From Streptococcus infantis SK970 (GTDB taxonomy: Bacteria > Bacillota > Bacilli > Lactobacillales > Streptococcaceae), in assembly GCA_000223255.2 (NCBI GenBank), contig AFUT01000003.1, positions 1 to 64,000 on the forward strand: a DNA stretch of 64,000 nucleotides, given 5' to 3'. Below, in pieces: positions 57,298-64,000 of the stretch. The stretch's first letter is position 1, and each line of letters starts with the position of its first letter. A model generated the notes under the pieces. That model was given only the letters and a program-made list of their open reading frames with translations. It was not told the origin of the DNA and searched no databases. The position numbers and the translations under genes are program-made.

Positions 57298-57356
57298 GTG
57301 TATTGACATTATAAAACACAGTCAGAACCTTCAGTCATAATAAACAAGGAGGTAGC

Positions 57357-58625
57357 ATGAGATTTGTTGTATATAAACATTCGCTGATTCTAGGTGATAA
57401 TAATATCGTTACAAAGCAATTGATTGCACTCAAACATGATGATGGTACATTACAATTCACTGATTTTCATAGATATGTAAAATCTACCGCAAAAATTAAG
57501 TCTATCTCAGACGATGGAAACAAACGTTTTTCATACGTTGTTAAGTTTCTAAATTTTATATTTGGTACTTCTGGACTTAAAAGTATAGATCAACTTACAC
57601 TTGAAATGGTTAGAGAATTTTTTACGCTTTATGGATTATCTCAGTTACCAGGAGATAGAGGAAAAAGAAAGAAAAGCACCGTTGAAAAATGTGTAAATGC
57701 AGTTCTTGACTTCTTAACTCTTTATTTAAGTGAGCGAGAGGGAAAGGCTAAGTTAAAAGCAGAAGAATTGTATGCTACGACAACTTTTACGAATAGTAGA
57801 GGACGGGTTATAAAGCGTAAAGAACCAAATTTTGAAATATACGTAGATGATAGCAACACTGAGAAAGCTATTTTTCGTGATATGCCAAATAGTGCTTTTG
57901 AGATGTTATTTTCTCACATAGCACACTATCATAAAGATCTACTCATGGTTGTGGCCTTGGGAGCCTTTGTTGGCTTAAGACCATCAGAAGCATGCAATGT
58001 AAGACGTGAAGATAGTCCTCTAGGGCCAGGTATTTTGTTTCACCAAAGTGATGGGCAAGTATTTAAGATTGAGATCGATCTACGAAAAGAAATACCTCTC
58101 CGAAGCGATTTAAAGCCAACTGGACGGATTAAAAAGGAAAGACTTCAAGCAGTACCTTATATCTTTCTGGAGGTCTTTTTAGACACTTATAATGACTATA
58201 TGACTTATCTGGAAGGTAAGAAGTATGAGAAGGATTATGGACCTTTAAATCTTAACAGACGAGGAAAAGCATTATCATACGATGTATACTATCAACGATT
58301 TCGTAAGATTATTCGCGACGAAATGATCCCAATCTTCTTAAAATCTGATGATGCAGAGGTTGTCTTTTTTGGGCAGCTTTTGCAGGAGCATAATATTTCC
58401 CCACATATTTTCAGACACTGGTACACGACACAGTTAGTATTATCTGGGGTTTCTGAAATCAGTGAGCTTATGTCACCAAGAGGTGATAAATCACCTGAGA
58501 GTGCTTGGGTTTATCTACAAAACAAAGGAGAAATCGCAAAACAATATGGTCAAGTTAATAATGGTGTTTTTGACTATATGAATTGGCGAGCAAATGAACT
58601 TTTTGGTGATAAGTTAGAAAGGTAA
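57357..58625 (+). CDS. Tyrosine recombinase 1 (422 aa)
   Basis: AAGGAGG stands 7 nt before the ATG. An N-terminal SAM-like core-binding region (residues about 30-125) is followed by the catalytic domain. It has GLRPSEACNVRRE (first Arg), SPHIFRHWYTTQLVLSGVS (HxxR) and SPESAWVYL with the probable nucleophile Tyr. Such enzymes cut and rejoin DNA at attachment sites. It is the first of five tightly packed genes (3 bp gap to the next), like the tnpA position of Tn554-type elements. It has a long insert between residues 130 and 180. Confidence 0.85.
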   Translation: MRFVVYKHSLILGDNNIVTKQLIALKHDDGTLQFTDFHRYVKSTAKIKSISDDGNKRFSYVVKFLNFIFGTSGLKSIDQLTLEMVREFFTLYGLSQLPGDRGKRKKSTVEKCVNAVLDFLTLYLSEREGKAKLKAEELYATTTFTNSRGRVIKRKEPNFEIYVDDSNTEKAIFRDMPNSAFEMLFSHIAHYHKDLLMVVALGAFVGLRPSEACNVRREDSPLGPGILFHQSDGQVFKIEIDLRKEIPLRSDLKPTGRIKKERLQAVPYIFLEVFLDTYNDYMTYLEGKKYEKDYGPLNLNRRGKALSYDVYYQRFRKIIRDEMIPIFLKSDDAEVVFFGQLLQEHNISPHIFRHWYTTQLVLSGVSEISELMSPRGDKSPESAWVYLQNKGEIAKQYGQVNNGVFDYMNWRANELFGDKLER

Positions 58626-58628
58626 TGT

Positions 58629-60478
58629 ATGACTTATTCAATTAAATCTTTAATCGAAAATCTGTTAAGTGAACTCGGAAAAAACGATACACAGTATAAA
58701 GGAAAAATTAGTCAGTTTTTAGTTGATAACAATTGGTTTAATATAGAGATTGATTTGGATAACTATTCCATCTCAGATAAAGATGCTCAATTATTAATAG
58801 AAAAAATAACCAATTATCTTCTTGGACCAACTGGTTTAGCAGGAATTCAGCCTATATTTAAACAAAAATTCCCATTAACTTACAAATATTTTCAGCAATA
58901 CTCAGAAGATAGCAACTTATCTAAGGAAAACATGTTTTATGTTCAAGATTTTCTTGCTTTTTATCTTAAAAGAGATTTATTTCTCTGTAATGATAATGAG
59001 ATTGAATTGTTGGTTGAAGAAGCAGTATATGCACTTGAAAAGCAAAAAGGCGAAGTTTTTATTGATTTTTTAAAGTGGTTAATGAATAAAACGAGATGTA
59101 ACTATCACAAAAGATATGAATTTACACCTCGATACACATTAGAACAGGAGACTAACGCTTATGAGTTAGACGAATATTTAGAATTACTGTATTTTCTTTT
59201 TAATGACAATTACATTAGAAAAGAAGATATGCTTTATAAAGCAGCAATCTCAAAAGACTACGCAGATACCTGGCTATTTCTAGCACTTCATTTTATATGT
59301 GCGCTACGTGGAACAGATTTAGAACAACTTGGACATCCACAACTTCCTAGAACACCGAAAGAAGTTCTAAAATCAGTTAGAAGTGGTAATTGGAGTAGCA
59401 GTGAGGCAAGAAGAACTCTTTTAAGTATTACAACTCGTTTAACTTATTTAAATATTACTCCAAACAAAACAAAGCGAACTAAAAATATTAGTCAGATTAA
59501 ATTTCAGGTCCCTGAGAGTTGTCAGGTATTGATTGGAACGTTGTTGGCTATCTGTGAAGCTCATTATCAGTTGAATAAAGATAATAATGATGAACCTTTA
59601 ATTCGACAAATAAAAGAATATAAACGAATTAGTCGATATATGGGGAAAGAAATTGGAGGCTTATTTCTTGAAAGGAATTTTAGTTCTAGATCTGCAAATA
59701 AATCCTATCTTCAAACTGTTGCCATGTTAGCAGATGATGTTTTGCAAGAAAAATCTGAGTTAAATATTAAAGGCTATTTTTTAGCCGCATTAGCCCGTAG
59801 CCATAAAGGTTCATTCGATGAATTTGCACAAACTACAACAACGTACCTAAAAGATGCCCAACTAAGCCAGCTTAAACCAGAAATGGTTGCGAGAGAACTA
59901 TTTGAACGAGGTGTTTTATCTATGATTCCATCAATGATCCTGACGATTGTAACTAGAGGAAAGTATAAAGAATTAAGTCCTAGTCAACAGACTCAGATGA
60001 TTAAACAGTTAGATTTGACACCAAATGAGATTGAAAAAACATTGGCTTTAAGCATTCAGGCAGAAGTGAAATCGCAAAAGGCATTAAATATTTTGGTAGA
60101 AGAAGAAGCAGAGCCTAATCAACTTCTTACTATTTGTCATCGTATAGGAAACGGTGAAGCCTTCTCAAAACAAGGTGAAAGCATGTGTCTTTTATCTGCG
60201 CTTGGAAAGATTTGTCCATATGACGATAGGCAACATTGCATCGGTTGTCATTATGAATTACAAACGAAATCTACTTTATTGTTATTAGTAGGAGAATTCA
60301 ATCGTTTGAACAAACAATACTCTAGAGTTCGAACTGATTTAGAAAAGGTAAAATTCGGAGTATTTTAGAAGAACAAATAAAACCTTGTTTAACTGAAATG
60401 TTGCAAGCTTTATGCGAGCAATATGGAGATGACGTGTTACATGATTACGAAGAAATAATAAAGGAGTTAATAAATTGA
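58629..60478 (+). pseudogene. Recombinase-like protein 2 with zinc motif (late frame break)
   Basis: A large integrase-like protein, about 616 residues once a lost base near 60355 is restored (tail LEEQIKPCLTEMLQALCEQY to a stop at 60476-60478). CALRGTDLEQLGHP resembles the first-Arg box of tyrosine recombinases, but I could not find a clear HxxR and Tyr. A C-terminal C-x(7)-C-x2-C motif (ICPYDDRQHCIGCHYELQ) probably binds zinc. Position and size are like TnpB of Tn554. It may be a non-catalytic partner. Confidence 0.7.
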
Positions 60479-62143
60479 ACAATCAAGCTAAACTTTTTAA
60501 AATTGAAAATTATTTTGAAACTTTTGACCGTGATTGTGTTCTGCGAGCAAAAGAAGTTTTCGATGACTATTTTGATAAAGGAATTATTCTAAGTTACGAT
60601 TTTGATCATAAGAAATGGGAAACTACAAATGAATATGCCAATATTAGCCTATTTTTTAACATTTCTGAATTTCAATATAGGAGATTTTATCAATCAATTT
60701 TTCAGTTGCCTTATAAGGAATTTATCGATTACTTAAAAAGTTTTATTGTTTTCTCAATGAAACAACATGTTTTAAAAACTTTACAGCTATTTCTAATGGA
60801 TATTAAACAAATTATTAAAAATACAACCAAAGATACGTTTTTAGATTTAGAAAATATTTCTGTAAAATTTCCTGGTTTATGTATTGACTTTTTCTCAAAT
60901 CTTCCCTGTTCAGATGATAGTCAACTAAATCAACTATTGGAGCAATTAGATAATAAATTAACTATCAACCTTCAAAAAAGCAGAGGTCAAAACAGCAAAG
61001 ACAATTAGCGCAATTTCAATCCTATTTTACTTTTAATGACATTTTAAATGATTATTGGTCTCAAACATTATCTAAGAAAGAACGTCTATTTTATTATCCA
61101 TTGTATCTCTGGTGGCAGATTACAGCAATTTTACCTTTAAGGCCAAGAGAATTTCTTTTAATACAAAGAAACTGTTTAACCGAGAAAGATGGAAAATATT
61201 TTCTTACATTAAGGAGAAATATAATCAAAGGAAGGGATCGACTTGTTGCACATAAAATTTCTGAAGATTATACTTTGAATACTTATGAAATTACTAATTC
61301 ATTAGCTTCTGAAATAAAGACTTACCTCAAACTTACGGAAAATGATAATTCTACTAAATTAGATACATTATTTGTGACTGATCCTCATTATAACCGTTGG
61401 GGTCGTCGAACAGGTGTTAATAACCGATTTTTAACTTACACTAATCTCAATACTATTTTGAGGTATTTTTTAATGAGATTATTTCTCAAAAATACGGTTA
61501 TCAAGTTAATTATTTTAGTTTTCCAGCTAGATTAGATGAAAACGAGATTAATTTGATTCATATTGGGGATACGAGACACATTGCAATGATCAATTTAATT
61601 GCAGAAGGGGCTAGTCCTGTTACAGCTATGCTTTTAGCTGGTCATGAAGATGTGACAACTTCATCTCACTATTTTTCAAATTTAAGCCAATTTATTGAAT
61701 GTCGTAGTTATCAAATGTATCGTAAACTAACGAGTAAGAATACGAATTACACCATAAGTAAGAGACAGCCATTTTATACAGCACAAGGACAATACATCAC
61801 TTTAGAAAATAAAGGACGGTGTTACTCACCCCGCTTTGCGAAAGGTGATTATTCAGATTGTCTGAAAGTTATTAGTGAGCATGCAGAACTAGGTGCTTGT
61901 ACGAGCTGCCCTTTTTACCGTAAAGCAGGTAAAGATTATTTTTCAATGGATAAAACATTTAAAAAGTCAGTTGATGAAAAAGCTATGGTTGTAGATGAAG
62001 CGATTAGAAAAGTTAGGCAAGGGAAAGGTCATATTGAAGATATTGGAGAAGCTTTGTTGAAATTAAAAACAGTTAGCAATACCTATCAAGATTACTTAAA
62101 TGCTAAACAACTATCTTTAGAGGAGAATAAGTCTAATGGCTAG
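60475..62143 (+). pseudogene. Tyrosine recombinase 3 (two frame breaks)
   Basis: It starts at TTG 60475 after AAGGAG, overlapping the preceding stop. An A lost near 60975 and a T lost near 61474 split the frame. Corrected, LQKKQRSKQQRQLAQFQSYF and LRYFFNEIISQKYGYQVNYF bridge the joins, about 557 residues. Catalytic parts: LPLRPREFLLIQRN (Arg), HIGDTRHIAMINLIAEGASP (Arg-His), LLAGHEDVTTSSHYF (His and Tyr). A tail with CTSCPFYRKAGKDYF probably binds zinc. It is the best-conserved recombinase of the trio. Confidence 0.82.
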
Positions 62144-62849
62144 AAAGAAATCAATTTCTGATGATGAATTGATTCATTTGTTTGAACAGTATTTAATTTC
62201 CCAGTGTTCCTGTGATTTAAGCTTGGTAAAAATCCCTCGGTTTGGTGACTATGTTAGGAATAATGGCTATCAAAATGTTGCGGATACAACCATTAGACGT
62301 AATAAAAGATTCAGGGATTTTTTAAAAGAAAGTGAAATTAAATACCAAGATGAAAATTATGAAGCTGTAATTACTTATAAGACCATAGATCCTGACAATT
62401 TAATGGCAAAAAATCGTGCTCCAGGTGCTATGAAAAGAGCATTGGTGGAAATTAGCCAATACTACAAGAAAATAGCAAACATTGCGGCCAGCTATAAACA
62501 AGAAGCAGATAAGTTACGTAGTTTAAATTCTGAACTACAGTCAACTAATGAAGATTTAAAACAGAAGCTACAAAGAGAAAATGAGTTAAGTGATGAGAAT
62601 CAAAAACTATTACAAATAATCAAAACAAGTGTCTATCCAGAAATTGCGAATGAGCTTTTAAAAGAAGAAGGATTGTTAAAATATTCTCAAAAGGTTATCA
62701 GTGAGGATTTCCTAGCAGACAATATCATCACCGCTGATTCAGAAATAGATTTTCATTCTGGTGGTCTTATTGAACAAGAAAATCCTCAAAAATCAACTAA
62801 AGTGGTTTCTATTAAAAACTTACTAGACAGCAAAACTAATTATAAATGA
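62136..62849 (+). CDS. Coiled-coil accessory protein of the recombinase operon
   Basis: A 237-residue protein overlapping recombinase 3 by 8 bp. The first about 70 residues look DNA-binding (PRFGDYVRNNGYQNVADTTI and RRNKRFRDFLKES). A coiled coil follows around residues 110-165 (YKQEADKLRSLNSELQSTNE and onward), then an acidic tail. In Tn554-like elements a small coiled-coil TnpC occupies this place and directs integration. This one is about twice as long. The role is inferred from position. Confidence 0.65.
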   Translation: MARKKSISDDELIHLFEQYLISQCSCDLSLVKIPRFGDYVRNNGYQNVADTTIRRNKRFRDFLKESEIKYQDENYEAVITYKTIDPDNLMAKNRAPGAMKRALVEISQYYKKIANIAASYKQEADKLRSLNSELQSTNEDLKQKLQRENELSDENQKLLQIIKTSVYPEIANELLKEEGLLKYSQKVISEDFLADNIITADSEIDFHSGGLIEQENPQKSTKVVSIKNLLDSKTNYK

Positions 62850-62857
62850 GGAAAGAA

Positions 62858-64000
62858 ATGAACAAGAAAGTTAAAGATAATCCAGCTATTTACATGTACT
62901 GGGATCAAAAACGAAATGTTCTTGACCCCAAAAAATTATCGTCAAATAGTTTAAAATATGCCTATTGGTCTTGCCCTTATTGTCAACACCATTGGGAAGC
63001 GAAAATCATTGATGTGCAGCTTGACAGTTATGAATATCTTAGGTGTTGCCCCCATTGTGGATTAGGTGAACGTTCCATTGATGAAAATGAGAGCGTCCTT
63101 CAGGTTTATCCCGATTTCAGAAATTATATAAACTACAGCATTGAGCGAGATGAAGAATTAGATGAGAAACTTCTTACCTTGCCGTTCAATAGTAAAAGAA
63201 AATTCAATTTTAAATGTCCGACGTGTCAATTAAGTTGGAAAGATTCTGCGACAAATAAGAGGTTATTTCAACTAACAAGTGGGGATTTATTTCATTTTGG
63301 CTGCAATGAAACTACCTATCATTGCGATTACAAATCAGTTTATCCAAATTTAGCTAAAATCTATAGCGATCATTTAAACAAATTTAAATTTAACGAACTG
63401 AAGCTAAATTACAATATAACAGTACCTATTCATTGGGAATGTGATAAGTGTCATTGCAAATTTGAATTATCTATTGATAGATTATTGAACCGAATTAAAA
63501 GAAGTGGTCATTACTGTTTGGAGTGCCATTCTTCATTTGAAGAGTTGTTGGATAAAAATTTTGAGGTTTCTCCTCTATCTTTTTTGAAATCCTCCATGCT
63601 CAAGGAGTGGTCTGAAAGGAACAATATTGTACCTAATCAAGTTGATGCATTATCTAATGTTCATGTGTTATGGGAATGTACGAATTGTCACGGAGAGTAT
63701 TCATGTTCACTATTTGAAAAAACAGATAGGTCTTGTCCATTTTGTTCAAATAGAGAAAAACTTCAGGATTTTAATACACTAAATGAAACACATCCCTATT
63801 TGAGGGAATTTTGGGACCTCAGTAATGAAAGGGATTTTTCCGAATATTGGTTTAAGTCAAATAATGTAGTTAGTTGGGTTTGTCCTTGTTGTAAAATCAA
63901 CTTTCAATGTAGCCCAGCCGAAATGATCAGTCGAACCGATTTAGAAAATCAAAACTTTCAAACATGTCCCAATCAATGTGACTGGAGGACTGAGGTATTT
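62858..64000 (+). CDS. Large zinc-ribbon protein (DUF4379-type repeats), cut by window end
   Basis: The frame is open for 381 codons from ATG 62858 (GAGGAAAG before it) to the last base. At least six Cys-pair units are visible: SCPYCQHHWEAKI, CCPHCGL, KCPTCQLSWKDS, ECDKCHCKFELS, ECTNCHGEYSCS, CPFCSNREKL and CPCCKINFQCS. Between them runs the W-x-x-x-N / L...YWD type spacing of the zinc-ribbon family. Such proteins often end in a nuclease domain, which would lie beyond the window. It is the cargo or last gene of the recombinase operon. Confidence 0.75.
   Translation, partial: MNKKVKDNPAIYMYWDQKRNVLDPKKLSSNSLKYAYWSCPYCQHHWEAKIIDVQLDSYEYLRCCPHCGLGERSIDENESVLQVYPDFRNYINYSIERDEELDEKLLTLPFNSKRKFNFKCPTCQLSWKDSATNKRLFQLTSGDLFHFGCNETTYHCDYKSVYPNLAKIYSDHLNKFKFNELKLNYNITVPIHWECDKCHCKFELSIDRLLNRIKRSGHYCLECHSSFEELLDKNFEVSPLSFLKSSMLKEWSERNNIVPNQVDALSNVHVLWECTNCHGEYSCSLFEKTDRSCPFCSNREKLQDFNTLNETHPYLREFWDLSNERDFSEYWFKSNNVVSWVCPCCKINFQCSPAEMISRTDLENQNFQTCPNQCDWRTEVF

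Noticed and set aside
57357..62849. A known integrative conjugative element
   Set aside because: No conjugation genes, relaxase or phage genes are visible in the window; only recombinases and accessory proteins are seen.

Overview
The window is low-GC Firmicute DNA that fits a mitis-group Streptococcus (S. mitis, S. oralis or S. pneumoniae-like). The basis is the conserved neighbourhoods: an arginine-decarboxylase polyamine block (speA, speE, carboxyspermidine dehydrogenase, nspC, aguA, aguB), tex-sprT-pspC, rex, prs, relQ-nadK-rluD-pta and rbgA-rnhB. It also has a streptococcal pilin-type LPXTG protein and typical AAGGAGG ribosome binding sites and extended -10 promoters. I saw no rRNA or tRNA genes.

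Layout. 1-0.6 kb: end of an LPXTG surface protein with a Spy0128-type domain, then an ISL3-type transposase remnant. 1.0-14.2 kb: about twenty mostly small, acidic or membrane proteins of poorly known function (DUF1877, CbrC-like, DUF4261, NTF2-fold-like, DUF4300 lipoprotein, RDD), resembling a reservoir of orphan immunity-type genes. 14.4-14.75 kb: a promoter-to-terminator structured RNA candidate. 14.8-21.5 kb: polyamine operon. 21.6-24.5 kb: AbrB-Doc toxin-antitoxin pair and a YcgR/YcgQ-type permease pair. 24.6-45.2 kb: mostly core housekeeping genes, with a bacitracin-type ABC transporter. 45.3-48.1 kb: four tandem cassettes of a TipC-like membrane protein plus a truncated hydrolase-like start. 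48.1-49.5 kb: membrane proteins. 49.5-64 kb: an accessory island. It holds a zinc-ribbon remnant, a SIR2-like plus TPR-HEPN two-gene module between about 80-bp direct repeats, a TetR-controlled ABC exporter with a GntR regulator, and a five-gene operon of three tyrosine recombinases, a coiled-coil protein and a large zinc-ribbon protein cut by the window end.

Technical caveat. More than 35 reading-frame breaks occur, and nearly all are repaired by restoring one base, almost always in an A/T run, including in essential genes (NAD kinase, PRPP synthetase, RNase HII). They look like sequencing deletions, not real pseudogenes. Coordinates below are therefore frame-corrected, and 'pseudogene' means 'broken in this sequence as given'.

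How the parts work together. The polyamine genes form a route from arginine through agmatine, N-carbamoylputrescine and putrescine to spermidine via carboxyspermidine. The most likely undescribed biology lies in the 49.5-64 kb island: a SIR2/HEPN module that looks like an NAD-depleting or RNA-cleaving abortive-infection system, and a recombinase-trio element with a structured leader and terminal-type repeats.
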